NCBI RefSeq assembly: GCF_012933445.1
Contig: NZ_JABBNC010000023.1
Span: 62,001-126,000 of the forward strand
Source: Actinoplanes sp. TBRC 11911
GTDB taxonomy: Bacteria; Actinomycetota; Actinomycetes; Mycobacteriales; Micromonosporaceae
DNA: 64,000 nt
Direction of reading: 5' to 3'
Shown here one piece after another: positions 51,840 through 61,092 of this stretch. Within the stretch, counting starts at the first letter, position 1; every line of letters starts with the position of its first letter. The position numbers and the translations under genes were made by a program. The notes under the pieces were generated by a model. It had not been told where the DNA came from. It did no database searches and worked only from the letters and a program-made list of their open reading frames with translations.

Positions 51840-52366
51840 CGGATCACCCGGTACCAGAGCTCGGCGGCGCTCGGGTGCTCCTTCTGGGTGAGCGGCTCGA
51901 GCCGCACCGGCGACCCGGTGAACAGCCGGGTGCCGTCGCCGAGCAGGACCGGCGCGATGAACGTCAGCACCTCGTCGACCAGGCCCGCGGCCAGCGCCTG
52001 CCGGGCCACGTCGGCGCCGAGGACGCACACGTACTTGTCGCCGGCCGCGTCCTTGGCCGCCTCCACCGCGCTGGTCAGGTCGGTGACGAAGGTGGTGTCG
52101 GGCGGGATCTCCACCGGCGGCTCGTGGGTGAGCACGAACTGCTGACCGTGCCATTTCCCGCCGAACGCGCCCTCGGCATCGGTGCCTTGGTTCGGGTCGT
52201 CGCCGAAATACGTCCGGCGCCCGACCAGCAGCGCGCCGGTGCGCGTCGCCAGGTCCCGCGCGGTCGGGTTGCGCCCGGAGTACGGGGCCATCCACGACAT
52301 GTCGCCGCCCGGGCCGGAAATGTAGCCGTCCAGGGACATAGTCGCCGAGTAGAGCACCTTTGCCAT
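51836..52366 (-). CDS. dihydrofolate reductase / RibD C-terminal family protein
   Basis: 176 aa. It opens MAKVLYSATMSLDGYISGPGG, with GALLVGRRTYFGDD, LTHEPP and CVLGADVARQAL, then the C-terminal EVLTFIAPVLLGDG, typical of the RibD C-terminal/DHFR-fold YyaP family. It is likely an NADPH-dependent reductase of unknown substrate. ATG 52366 is preferred to 52375 on ribosome-binding-site spacing. It lies 15 nt downstream of the M28 peptidase gene on the same strand. Confidence 0.9.
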   Translation of the reverse strand: MAKVLYSATMSLDGYISGPGGDMSWMAPYSGRNPTARDLATRTGALLVGRRTYFGDDPNQGTDAEGAFGGKWHGQQFVLTHEPPVEIPPDTTFVTDLTSAVEAAKDAAGDKYVCVLGADVARQALAAGLVDEVLTFIAPVLLGDGTRLFTGSPVRLEPLTQKEHPSAAELWYRVIR

Positions 52367-52381
52367 GCGCCCCATCCTCGC

Positions 52382-54721
52382 TCAGAGTGAGTAGGTTTTC
52401 GCGACCGCGCACAGTTCGCTGGTGTGTGAGCCGACGATCCCCACGCCGGTCGGCCGCGGTTTGAAGCCGGGCAGGTCGCTGAGCCCGTCGCTGCCGTCCA
52501 TCACGCGGAATCTGAGGGGCCCGGACGCGCGTACGGTCAAATTGATCTCGATGCCGCCGGCCGGGGGAGCGTGGAAGACGAAGCCGCGCTGATCGGCCGT
52601 GAGCGGTTGCCCCTGGACCGTGAAGGCGAGCACCGGCGTCGCCGGGTCGAGGTTGAGCCCGGTGAGCCGGACCGGTCGCTGCGAGGTCAGCCGCAAGGTC
52701 ATCGTGCGCGTGTCACCCTGGCGGGCGTCCCGCTCCAGGGTGAGATTCGGGGCCGGGAGCGGTGCCGCCGTCGCCGGCCCGGTGCGCACTTTCGCGGAGC
52801 CGAACCAGGGCATCGACTCCTGCACCGCGTGCAGATCGCCGGACACGAACTGAGACGTCCACTTCTGCACCTTGGGTTCGTCGCTGACCCATTGAGCCGT
52901 GTTCGTGTCGGCGTTCAGCGCGTACATCAACTGCGTGAGCGACGGATGCGTGGCGTCGAACCGGTCGACCCGCAGCCCCACCGCGCTCAGCACGATCACC
53001 GCGAGCAGGGCGATCGCGGTCGGCAAGGCACCCCGGCGACCCGCATTCAAAGCCTCAAGACCGCGTTTCCCGTACGCCTCCGTGTGCACCAGATCGACCA
53101 CCGGCAGCAGCGCGAGCGCGAGCAGCACCACCAGGAACGCGTCCGCCCCGCCCAGCGGCATGCCGAGCGCGGGGAACAGCATCACCACGGTGGGCAGCAG
53201 GATGATCACCGCGACCGCGGCCCCGGCGGTGACGGCGAGGACCGACCACCAGCCGCGCGTCAGGATCGCGACGATCGCACAGATCGCGCCGGCCAAGGCG
53301 GGCAACGCGGCCAGGTAGGAGCCGCCGGGCGTCAGCGCGGCCAGGACCAGGCCGAGCACGGCGAGCCAGCCCAGACCCGCGATCGCCAGGGTGGCCGGCC
53401 CCAGCCGCCGCCGGAACAGCGCGAACCAGCCGAACACGACGACCGCGGTCAGAGCGATGACGGCCAGCCGATACCACTGCGGGCGGTACGGGTCGATCGG
53501 GAACCCGGCGTACTCCGGGCGGATGAACGTCAGAATCGGCCAATAAAGCTGGGCCAGCACCGGCGCCAGGATGATCGGCACCAGCGTGAGCGCGGCCGCC
53601 CCGCCGAGCTTCTTGCCGCTGGTCAGACCGCGTTTGCGGGCCACCCAGCCGAGCGCGAGCACCGCGATCAGCGCGAGCGCGGCGAGCGGCCACACCAGCG
53701 TGCCCGGGTAGCGCACCAGCAGGCCCGGGGCCGGGAAGTAGGTGGCGTCGTCGCCGCCGCGCAGCGTCCGCAGATCGCGATCGCCCAGCAGCCGGGCCAC
53801 CGTCAGCGTGTTCTCGCCGTGGTGCTGAAGGCTGTCCCGGTCCATCGCCTCGGGCACGTCGGTGGGTGCGTGATAGACCGCCGCGCCGTCGATGAAGGCC
53901 GCGTTCAGGCCGGTGAAGCCCGCCTCCCGGAACGCGGTGAAGTCGGTGTCGTTGGGCAGCAGGCGGTAGATCTCGACGGCGAACGACGTGCCGACCGGCT
54001 TGGGCGCCGCGCCGTACAGGTCGACGAGCTTCCGGTTGTTCGTCGAGGTCTCGAACATGATCGCCGGGCCGGAACTGCCGCGCGCCTCCAGATTGAGCAC
54101 GACGCCGCCGCCCTTGGCCAGCGGGTTCTGGCTGACGAACGCCTCGGCGCCGCATAAGCAGGCCTCCTCGCCGTCGGTGAACACCAGCACCACGTCGTTG
54201 CGCAGGCGCGGGCCGGTGGTCAGCGCCCGCGCGACCTCCAGGAGCGCGCCGACACCGGCCGCGTCGTCGCTGCCGCCCGGACCGGTCTGTACGGAGTCGT
54301 AGTGCGCGACCAGGAAGATTCGCCCGGTCGAGTTTGCTCCCGGAATCAACGTGACGACGTTGCGCACGTGCGCGAGGCCGATGCCGCCCGCGCTCGCGGA
54401 CAGCTCGGCGCCCTGCACCGACGTCGTGTCCTGCACCTCGGGCGACAGATTCATCCCGCGTAACGAGGCGAGCAGATGATCACGAACGGCGTCCTGCGCC
54501 GCGCTGCCGACCGGATGCGGGCGCGTCGCGATCGCCTGGACCTGCGCAAACGCGCGACCGGCGCGGAAGTCGCCGGCCGGCGCGCCGCTGCCGCGGGCGT
54601 CCGGGGGCCGGACGGACAAAACGGATGCGTAGGAGACGAGCCCGAGGACGACCACCACGACGAGCCCGGCCAGGGCCCGGTGTGCGGTATCGACGATCGC
54701 TGGCGCACGCATGGGTGACAT
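52382..54721 (-). CDS. M28 family membrane-anchored zinc aminopeptidase
   Basis: 779 aa. A signal anchor (about residues 17-37) is followed by the M28 domain (about 50-320) with zinc ligands in VAHYDSV, GSDDAAG, FTDGEEACLCGAE, NLEARG and YHAPTDVPE. Eight or so membrane helices (about 340-580) and an extracytoplasmic C-terminal domain follow, as in vacuolar-type Pff1-like M28 proteins. It probably trims peptides outside the membrane. Start ATG 54721, or an ATG three codons later. Confidence 0.92.
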   Translation of the reverse strand: MSPMRAPAIVDTAHRALAGLVVVVVLGLVSYASVLSVRPPDARGSGAPAGDFRAGRAFAQVQAIATRPHPVGSAAQDAVRDHLLASLRGMNLSPEVQDTTSVQGAELSASAGGIGLAHVRNVVTLIPGANSTGRIFLVAHYDSVQTGPGGSDDAAGVGALLEVARALTTGPRLRNDVVLVFTDGEEACLCGAEAFVSQNPLAKGGGVVLNLEARGSSGPAIMFETSTNNRKLVDLYGAAPKPVGTSFAVEIYRLLPNDTDFTAFREAGFTGLNAAFIDGAAVYHAPTDVPEAMDRDSLQHHGENTLTVARLLGDRDLRTLRGGDDATYFPAPGLLVRYPGTLVWPLAALALIAVLALGWVARKRGLTSGKKLGGAAALTLVPIILAPVLAQLYWPILTFIRPEYAGFPIDPYRPQWYRLAVIALTAVVVFGWFALFRRRLGPATLAIAGLGWLAVLGLVLAALTPGGSYLAALPALAGAICAIVAILTRGWWSVLAVTAGAAVAVIILLPTVVMLFPALGMPLGGADAFLVVLLALALLPVVDLVHTEAYGKRGLEALNAGRRGALPTAIALLAVIVLSAVGLRVDRFDATHPSLTQLMYALNADTNTAQWVSDEPKVQKWTSQFVSGDLHAVQESMPWFGSAKVRTGPATAAPLPAPNLTLERDARQGDTRTMTLRLTSQRPVRLTGLNLDPATPVLAFTVQGQPLTADQRGFVFHAPPAGGIEINLTVRASGPLRFRVMDGSDGLSDLPGFKPRPTGVGIVGSHTSELCAVAKTYSL

Positions 54722-54774
54722 TTAAGCGGGTCGGTACGACACCGGGTAGTCGGAAGATCGTTTACCGCGTGGCA

Positions 54775-54780
54775 TAGCGT
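54775..54780 (+). promoter_or_regulatory. -10 hexamer TAGCGT of a leaderless promoter
   Basis: TAGCGT ends seven nt before GTG 54788, without a ribosome-binding site. Confidence 0.45.
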
Positions 54781-54787
54781 TGAACGG

Positions 54788-55135
54788 GTGAACACGCCGT
54801 TCGACCCCGCCGCCGTCGTCGCGGAGTTCATCGACGCGGTCTCCCCCTACGACCCCCACCCGGACGACGATCCGGTCGCCATGATCGGCGTGCGGACCGC
54901 GCTCGGCGAGGGCGTCTTCGCCGTCAGTGACCACGTGGTCCGGGCCATGTGCAAGGCGCTGGCCGCGTACCGCGACCCCGAGGACCGGGGCGTGTGCGTC
55001 GGCTGCGGCGGTCGTCACCTCGACGAGAATCTGCATTGCCGCGATTGCGGCCGTTTGCATGGCATCCTCGGCCAAGTGATCGCCCAGCATGCCGCCCGAG
55101 TCGCCGCCGCCGAAGCGGCCCAGGACCCTTTGTGA
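54788..55135 (+). CDS. small zinc-ribbon-like protein, 115 aa
   Basis: The N-terminal acidic helical part (MNTPFDPAAVVAEFIDAVSP) is followed by CVGCGGRHLDENLHCRDCG (about residues 70-88), a CxxC-x10-CxxC zinc ribbon, and a helical tail. No named family is recognised. It starts at GTG 54788 and precedes the receiver-phosphatase operon by 40 nt, so it may belong to the same transcript. Confidence 0.75.
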   Translation: MNTPFDPAAVVAEFIDAVSPYDPHPDDDPVAMIGVRTALGEGVFAVSDHVVRAMCKALAAYRDPEDRGVCVGCGGRHLDENLHCRDCGRLHGILGQVIAQHAARVAAAEAAQDPL

Positions 55136-55175
55136 GCCATAATCGAGCCCGGCTCGAAAAGGGGGGTGTGACGCC

Positions 55176-56378
55176 ATGACAGAACGGTCTGTCGCACCCC
55201 GCGCCCGGGCCACTACCACCGCCCTGCCGGAGCGCCTGCGGGTGCTGCTGGTGGAGGACGACGAGGGCGACGCCTTTCTCGTGCGTGAGCTGCTGGCCGA
55301 GGCCTCCGCGCCGTTCGACCTGACGGTGGCGAGCAGCCTGCGCGAGGCGCGCACCAAGCTGCACGGCATCCAGTGCGTCCTGCTCGATCTGGGGCTGCCC
55401 GACGCCGAGGGCATCGACGGCCTGCGCAAGCTGCTCGCGGTGGCCGACGGCGCCGCGGTCTGTGTGCTCACCGGCCGTTCCGACGAGCACCTGGGCGTCG
55501 CCGCGGTCGCCGAGGGCGCCCAGGACTACCTGGTCAAGGGCCAGGTCGACGGCGTCCTGCTGACCCGGGCCCTGCGGTACGCGGTGGAGCGCAAGCGCGC
55601 CGACGAGAACGCCCAGCGGCTGCGCGAGGTCGAGCTGCGCCAGGCCGAGTCGGCTCGCCTCGAACGTGGCCTGCTGCCCCAGCCGCTGATGTCGACCAGC
55701 GAGGTCGCGGTCCACACGTTCTATCGGTCCGGGCGCGCGCTGGGCCTGCTCGGCGGCGACTTCTTCGACGTCGTGCAGGTGGGCGACGACACGCTGCACG
55801 TGATCGTGGGCGACGTCTGCGGGCACGGCGTGGACGAGGCGGCGCTCGGCGTCGAGCTTCGCGTCGCCTGGCGGGCGCTGGTGCTGGCCGGGGTGCCCGA
55901 GGAGCAGATCCTTGGCTCGCTGGAGCAGGTGCTGATGACCGAGCGCCGGGCCCGTGAGGTCTTCGCGACGGTCGCCTCGGTGGTGCTCGACCTGACCGCC
56001 AACAGGGCTCGGGTGCGGCTGGCCGGCCATCCGCCGCCGGTGCTGCTCGCCGGTGGCCGGACGGTCCCGGTGGTCGCCCGCGGCGGGATCGTCCTCGGGG
56101 TGAGCCCGAAGCCGCCGCCGGTGACCGATGTCGAGTTCTCCGGCGACGACTGGTCGCTTCTTCTCTATACCGACGGTTTGATCGAGGGCCACACCGGAAA
56201 GGGAAACGAGCGCCTCGACGTCGACGGCCTCTGCGCGTTGCTGGATCAGCCGGAGGCCGCCGACGTGCCGCTGCCGGCCCTCCCGGCGTGGCTGGTCGGG
56301 TGTGCCGAGCGGTTCAACGGCGGACCGCTCGCCGACGACGTGGCGATGTTGCTCATCTCCCGGGGAGGCGGCCGGTGA
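55176..56378 (+). CDS. response regulator with SpoIIE-type PP2C phosphatase output
   Basis: 400 aa. The receiver (about residues 20-140) has VLLVEDDEGDAFLV, phospho-acceptor Asp in CVLLDLGLPDAEG and Lys in YLVKGQ. A short coiled-coil leads to the SpoIIE/RsbU phosphatase (about 175-395) with LLGGDFFDVV, VGDVCGHGVDEAAL and PLADDVAMLLI, all metal-binding Asp present. It likely dephosphorylates an anti-sigma-factor antagonist, linking a phosphorelay to a stress sigma factor. It is first of a GTGA-overlapped operon. Confidence 0.94.
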   Translation: MTERSVAPRARATTTALPERLRVLLVEDDEGDAFLVRELLAEASAPFDLTVASSLREARTKLHGIQCVLLDLGLPDAEGIDGLRKLLAVADGAAVCVLTGRSDEHLGVAAVAEGAQDYLVKGQVDGVLLTRALRYAVERKRADENAQRLREVELRQAESARLERGLLPQPLMSTSEVAVHTFYRSGRALGLLGGDFFDVVQVGDDTLHVIVGDVCGHGVDEAALGVELRVAWRALVLAGVPEEQILGSLEQVLMTERRAREVFATVASVVLDLTANRARVRLAGHPPPVLLAGGRTVPVVARGGIVLGVSPKPPPVTDVEFSGDDWSLLLYTDGLIEGHTGKGNERLDVDGLCALLDQPEAADVPLPALPAWLVGCAERFNGGPLADDVAMLLISRGGGR

Positions 56379-57958
56379 CCCTGTTCGACCTGCGCACGTG
56401 GACCCTGCGCCGGCGCATCGTGGCGCTGGTCATCACGGTCGCGGTGCTGCTCGGCGCCCTCGGCGTGTTTGCCGCGTTCACCGCGGCCCGCAACAACCGC
56501 CAGCTCGACGACGTGCTCAACCGGGCCAGCCCGATGCGCGCGGCCGGCGAATCGCTCTACACCGCCCTGGTCGACCAGGAGACCGGCATCCGCGGCTACG
56601 CGATCAGCGGCGACGAGACGAATCTGCAGCCGTACCAGGGCGGGCTCGCCCAGGAGCGCACCATGATCGCCCGGATCGAGTCCCTGCTGCGGCCCGGCGA
56701 CGCCGACATCCGCAATTCGCTCGCGGTGGTGCAGCAGCGGACGAACGCGTGGCGCGCGCAGGTCGCCGATCCGGTTCTACGGACCATCCGCACCCGCGGA
56801 CCGGCGGCCGGCCGGGCGCAGATCGACGCGGCCTCGACCGGGCCGTTCAACGAGGTCCGCATCGCGATCAACACGATGCAGGCGCAGATCTCGGCCCTGC
56901 GCGCCCGCTCCGCGGACGCGGCCGGCCAGAGCAGCCGCACCATGGTCGCGATCCAGATCGCCGCGGCCGCGATCATCGTGCTGGCCGGTGCGCTGCTCCT
57001 GCTGCTACTCGACCGGCTGGTCAGCCGGCCGGTCGTGAAGCTGGCCGAACAGGTGCGCGAGGTGGCGGCCGGCGACTACGACCGGCACATCGAGAGCGGG
57101 GGTTCGCCCGAGCTGGCCGGCCTGTCCCGCGACGTCGACGCGATGCGGCGGAAGATCGCCGACGAACTGTCCGAGGTGCGCGAGGCCAGGGCCCAGATCG
57201 AGTGGGTGAACGAGCAGCTCAAGGCGCAGGCCGAGGAGCTCACCCGATCCAACCGCGACCTCGAGCAGTTCGCCTACGTGGCCTCGCACGACCTGCAGGA
57301 ACCGCTGCGCAAGGTGGCGAGCTTCTGCCAGCTCCTGCAGCGGCGCTACGCGGGCCAGCTCGACGAGCGCGCCGATCAGTACATCGCGTTCGCGGTGGAC
57401 GGCGCCCAGCGCATGCAGCGGCTCATCAACGACCTGCTGGCGTTCTCCCGGATTGGGCGGCTCACCGCGGGCTTCACCGAGGTCGACCTCAACAAGGTGC
57501 TGACCGACGTGGCGGCGCAGTTGGACGCGCCCGCCGAGATCACCTGGTCGGGACTGCCCACCGTGGAGGGTGAGGAACCGCTGCTGGCGACGCTGTTCGT
57601 CAACCTCATCGGTAATTCGCTGAAGTTCCGCCGGCCGGACGTGCCGCCCGCGGTAACGGTCAGTGCGGCACTCGAGGACGACGAATGGCACATCAACGTC
57701 CGGGACAACGGCATCGGCATCGAGGCCGAGTTCGCGGACAAGGTGTTCGTCATCTTCCAGCGACTGCACGCCCGGGACGCGTACGAGGGGACCGGGATCG
57801 GCCTGGCCATCGTCAAGAAGATCGTCGAATACCATGGCGGGCGTATCTGGCTGGACCTCGACGTCGAGGAAGGCACTTCGATCAACTTCACCCTGCCGGT
57901 GCTCCCGGGAGCCCCCGAGATCCCGGCGCAGGAAACATTGAAGGAGGTCACGGCGTGA
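56375..57958 (+). CDS. sensor histidine kinase with CHASE3-type sensor
   Basis: 527 aa. N-terminal helix (about residues 13-33), a CHASE3-like periplasmic helical sensor (about 45-185, including LVDQETGIRGYAISGDE), a second helix (about 190-212), HAMP, a coiled-coil, then HisKA with ASHDLQEPLRKVASF and HATPase with NLIGNSLKF, DNGIGIE and GTGIGLAIVKKI. GTG 56375 overlaps the previous stop by GTGA. It probably phosphorylates both flanking receivers. Confidence 0.94.
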   Translation: MTLFDLRTWTLRRRIVALVITVAVLLGALGVFAAFTAARNNRQLDDVLNRASPMRAAGESLYTALVDQETGIRGYAISGDETNLQPYQGGLAQERTMIARIESLLRPGDADIRNSLAVVQQRTNAWRAQVADPVLRTIRTRGPAAGRAQIDAASTGPFNEVRIAINTMQAQISALRARSADAAGQSSRTMVAIQIAAAAIIVLAGALLLLLLDRLVSRPVVKLAEQVREVAAGDYDRHIESGGSPELAGLSRDVDAMRRKIADELSEVREARAQIEWVNEQLKAQAEELTRSNRDLEQFAYVASHDLQEPLRKVASFCQLLQRRYAGQLDERADQYIAFAVDGAQRMQRLINDLLAFSRIGRLTAGFTEVDLNKVLTDVAAQLDAPAEITWSGLPTVEGEEPLLATLFVNLIGNSLKFRRPDVPPAVTVSAALEDDEWHINVRDNGIGIEAEFADKVFVIFQRLHARDAYEGTGIGLAIVKKIVEYHGGRIWLDLDVEEGTSINFTLPVLPGAPEIPAQETLKEVTA

Positions 57959-58410
57959 CACCACCGCTGCGAGCCGACGGCACACCGATCGAGGTGCTGC
58001 TCGTCGAGGACGATCCGGGTGACGTCCTGATGACGCAGGAGGCGTTCGAGGAACACAAGGTCCAGAACCGTCTCACCGTCGTCTCGGACGGCGCCGAGGC
58101 GCTGGCCTACCTGCGCCGCGAGGGCGACTACGCGAACGCGGTGCGCCCCGACCTGATCCTGCTCGACCTCAACCTGCCCCGCCGCGACGGCCGTGAGGTG
58201 CTCGAAGAGATCAAGAAGGACGAGGAACTCGGGCGGATTCCGGTGGTGGTGCTGACCACGTCGGCCGCCGACGAGGACATCCTGCGCAGCTACCAGTTGC
58301 ACGCGAACGCGTACGTGACCAAGCCGGTCGACTTCGACCGCTTCATCGCGGTGATCAAGCAGATCGACGAGTTTTTCGTCAGCGTCGTGAAGTTGCCGCC
58401 GCGTGCTTGA
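57955..58410 (+). CDS. single-domain Rcp1/CheY-like response regulator
   Basis: 151 aa. It has VLLVEDDPGDVLMTQEAFEE, the phospho-acceptor in LILLDLNLPRRDGREV, and the Lys in AYVTKPVDFDRF, as in Rcp1-type regulators of phytochrome-like kinases; no output domain. GTG 57955 overlaps the kinase stop by GTGA. It probably acts as phosphate sink or shuttle within this operon. Confidence 0.94.
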   Translation: MTPPLRADGTPIEVLLVEDDPGDVLMTQEAFEEHKVQNRLTVVSDGAEALAYLRREGDYANAVRPDLILLDLNLPRRDGREVLEEIKKDEELGRIPVVVLTTSAADEDILRSYQLHANAYVTKPVDFDRFIAVIKQIDEFFVSVVKLPPRA

Positions 58411-59206
58411 TCAAGTAGCCGATCTCATCCGCGAGGTCGCGGCCACCGAGGTGCTGCCGCGTTTCCGCCACCTGAGCTCCGACGAGATCGTTCAGAAATC
58501 GCCCGGTGACCTGGTCACCATCGCCGACAAAGAGTCCGAGAAGGCGCTGACCCGCGGCCTGACGGCGTTGCTGCCGGGTTCGGTCGTGGTCGGCGAGGAG
58601 GCGGTCGCGGCCGACGCGTCCGTCCTGGAGCGGTTGCGCGGCAACGGCGCGGTCTGGGTCGTCGATCCGGTCGACGGCACCAACAACTTCGCGGCCGGCA
58701 AGACGCCGTTCGCGGTGATGGTCGCGCTGATGCGCGACGGCGAGCCGGTCGCGTCCTGGATCCTCGATCCGGTGACCGATCAACTGACGGTGGCCGAGGC
58801 CGGCTCCGGCGCGTATCGCGACGGCGTGCGGCTCAAGACCCGTACCGACGATCCCGGGGTGGCCGCGCTGCGCGGCGCGGTCGCCGGGAAATACCTGCCG
58901 GAGGCGTTGCGCGACGCGGCCGCGCGGCATGCTGGCGTGTTCGCCGGGATTCATCCGGGACACCACTGCGCCGGCTACGAGTACCCGTCGATCGCCACCG
59001 ACGAGCAGCAGTTCGCGGTGTTCTGGCTGGTACTGCCCTGGGACCACGCGCCCGGCTCGCTGATCATCCGGGAATCGGGCGGCTCGGTGGCGCATCTGGA
59101 CGGTTCGCGCTACGAACCGTCGCAGGCGACCAAGCGCGGACTCCTGGTGGCGGCCAACGAGGAGATCTGGCACACGGTCCGGGACGAACTCTTCCCGGGA
59201 CTGTGA
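58403..59206 (+). CDS. inositol monophosphatase family protein
   Basis: 267 aa. Metal-binding motifs are GEEAVAAD near residue 69, WVVDPVDGTNNFAAG near 89-103 and WDHAPGSLIIRESGG near 213. The family dephosphorylates inositol phosphate, histidinol phosphate or similar. GTG 58403 overlaps the receiver stop by eight nt, tying it to the signalling operon. The exact substrate is not evident. Confidence 0.93.
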   Translation: MLDQVADLIREVAATEVLPRFRHLSSDEIVQKSPGDLVTIADKESEKALTRGLTALLPGSVVVGEEAVAADASVLERLRGNGAVWVVDPVDGTNNFAAGKTPFAVMVALMRDGEPVASWILDPVTDQLTVAEAGSGAYRDGVRLKTRTDDPGVAALRGAVAGKYLPEALRDAAARHAGVFAGIHPGHHCAGYEYPSIATDEQQFAVFWLVLPWDHAPGSLIIRESGGSVAHLDGSRYEPSQATKRGLLVAANEEIWHTVRDELFPGL

Positions 59207-59979
59207 TGTCGGCGTACCTGAACGAGGTTTTCGGTCTTGCCGGGCGCACGGCGGTCGTGACCGGCGGCAGTTCCGGTATCGGCCGGGCGATGGCCATCGC
59301 GCTCGGACGCGCCGGAGCCCGCATCGTGCTGGTCGCCCGGCGCCCCGAACCGATGGCCGCGGTGATCGAGGAGCTGCGGGCGTTTTCCGCCGAGGGCCAC
59401 GCTGTCACCGCGGATCTCAGTGATCGCGCGGCCGTCGCCTCGTCGATTTCCGAGATCCTTTCCGCGTACGGGACGCCGGACGTGCTCGTGAATTCGGCGG
59501 GGATCAACCGCCGGCCGCCGATGAACGAGCTCACCGAGGACGACTGGGACGCGACGCTGGCGGCGAACTTATCCGCGCCGTTCCTGCTGGGCCAGGCGTT
59601 CGGGCCGCGGATGGCGTCGCGCGGCTGGGGACGCATCATCAACGTGGTCTCCCAACAGGCGTTTCGCGCGTACGGGAACAGCGGGGCCTACGGTGCCGCG
59701 AAGGCGGGTTTGGTAGGGCTGACTCGATCGCAGGCCGAGGCGTGGTCTCGTCATGGCGTGTGCTGCAACGCGATCGCGCCCGGCGTGGTCGACACGCCGA
59801 TGACGACCCCGATCTTCAACGACCCGGCGACCGCGGCTCGGCACGCCACCCGTGCCATGATCGGGAGAAACGGCGTACCGGAGGATTTCGGGGCATGTGC
59901 GGTCTTTCTGGCCAGCCCCGCTGCCGTCGCCGTGACCGGCCAGACACTCTTTGTCGATGGTGGATATTCGGCGACCTGA
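59206..59979 (+). CDS. short-chain dehydrogenase/reductase (SDR)
   Basis: 257 aa. NAD(P)-binding TGGSSGIGRAMA (about residues 19-30), NSAGI near 91, catalytic Ser in NVVSQQAF and the YxxxK in YGAAK, and the C-terminal VDGGYSAT. It resembles gluconate or sugar-acid SDRs. ATG 59206 overlaps the previous stop; GTG 59203 one codon earlier is equally possible. It is the last gene of the operon. Confidence 0.93.
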   Translation: MSAYLNEVFGLAGRTAVVTGGSSGIGRAMAIALGRAGARIVLVARRPEPMAAVIEELRAFSAEGHAVTADLSDRAAVASSISEILSAYGTPDVLVNSAGINRRPPMNELTEDDWDATLAANLSAPFLLGQAFGPRMASRGWGRIINVVSQQAFRAYGNSGAYGAAKAGLVGLTRSQAEAWSRHGVCCNAIAPGVVDTPMTTPIFNDPATAARHATRAMIGRNGVPEDFGACAVFLASPAAVAVTGQTLFVDGGYSAT

Positions 59980-60041
59980 CTGAGCTGCCGATCCGTTACG
60001 CCGCACGGTAAAGTCTCCCCGCTGACGATGGGGAGGTATCC

Positions 60042-61052
60042 GTGGCGGCGGTGTTCCGAAAGCGGCTCAGCGCCGCGCTTGCGCTGCTCATGACCGCATC
60101 CGTGCTCGTGCTCGGCGCTCCGGCCTCGGCCGCGCCGACCGATCCGGAAGGCGGTAGCAAGACGCTGCGCGACGCCCTCGAGTCCGCCGCGAAGGGGCAG
60201 GCCGAGGCGATTCGCAAGCTCAACGCCTCGAAGAAGCGCCAGACCGCCCTGCAGAACACGGTGAAGCAGTCCGAGTTGTCGGCGAAATCGCTGGAAAGTC
60301 AGGTCGGCGCGATCGCGAACCGGTCGTACCGGCTGGGCCGCACCAGCACCATGACGATGCTGCTCGACTCCACCTCGCCCGACCTCTTCCTGGAACGGGT
60401 GCAGCGCCTCGACATGATGGCCCAGCTCGACGGCCAGGTCCTCACGCGATACCGCGACGACCTCACCCGGGCCACGCAGGCCAAGGCCGAGATCGACAAA
60501 GAGATCGCCGAGCAGCAGAAGCAGGTCACCGCGCTCACCAAGAAGAAGAAGGAAGCCGAACTCGCGCTCGGCAGCATCGGCGGTGGTGGTGACGCGGGCG
60601 GCTTCGTCTCGGCCAACTCACCGCTGGCCCAGCCGGCACCGCGCAATTCGGACGGTTCGTGGCCCAAGGAGTCGTGCACGATCGACGACCCGACCAGCAG
60701 CGGCTGCATCACGCCGCGGATGCTGAACGCCTACCAGTCGGCACGGGCGGACGGGTTCACGCATTACACGGTGTGCTGGAGCGAACGCGACTCCGGTGAG
60801 CATCCCAAGGGCCGGGCCTGCGACTTCTCGGCGAACGCGACGACCTACAAGGACTCGGCCGCTACGGGTGCCGACAAGGCCTATGGGGACCGGCTCGCCG
60901 CGTACTTCGTCAAGAACGCCGATCGCCTGGGCGTGCTGTACGTGATCTGGTTCCGGCAGATCTGGCAGCCCGGCACCGGCTGGAAGGCGTACAGCGCCTC
61001 GGGCGGCCCGTCGGTGGTCCACACCAACCACGTGCATTTGTCAATGATTTGA
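60042..61052 (+). CDS. secreted coiled-coil protein with ARB_07466-like C-terminal domain
   Basis: 336 aa. A signal peptide (about residues 1-30, ending APASA) is followed by two long coiled-coil segments (about 40-90 and 115-180) like the N-terminal regulators of NlpC/P60 hydrolases. A GGGGDAGG hinge leads to the C-terminal domain with CSERDSGEHPKGRACDF, VLYVIWFRQIW and HTNHVHLSM (core residues), the ARB_07466-type fold common in secreted actinobacterial proteins. GTG 60042 has GGAGG seven nt upstream. Confidence 0.9.
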   Translation: MAAVFRKRLSAALALLMTASVLVLGAPASAAPTDPEGGSKTLRDALESAAKGQAEAIRKLNASKKRQTALQNTVKQSELSAKSLESQVGAIANRSYRLGRTSTMTMLLDSTSPDLFLERVQRLDMMAQLDGQVLTRYRDDLTRATQAKAEIDKEIAEQQKQVTALTKKKKEAELALGSIGGGGDAGGFVSANSPLAQPAPRNSDGSWPKESCTIDDPTSSGCITPRMLNAYQSARADGFTHYTVCWSERDSGEHPKGRACDFSANATTYKDSAATGADKAYGDRLAAYFVKNADRLGVLYVIWFRQIWQPGTGWKAYSASGGPSVVHTNHVHLSMI

Positions 61053-61080
61053 CGCTTTGTTGCGGTTTGGGGACGCTCGG

Positions 61081-61086
61081 TACCAT
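61081..61086 (+). promoter_or_regulatory. -10 hexamer TACCAT of a leaderless promoter
   Basis: TACCAT ends six nt before ATG 61093. Confidence 0.5.
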
Positions 61087-61092
61087 CCGGCG

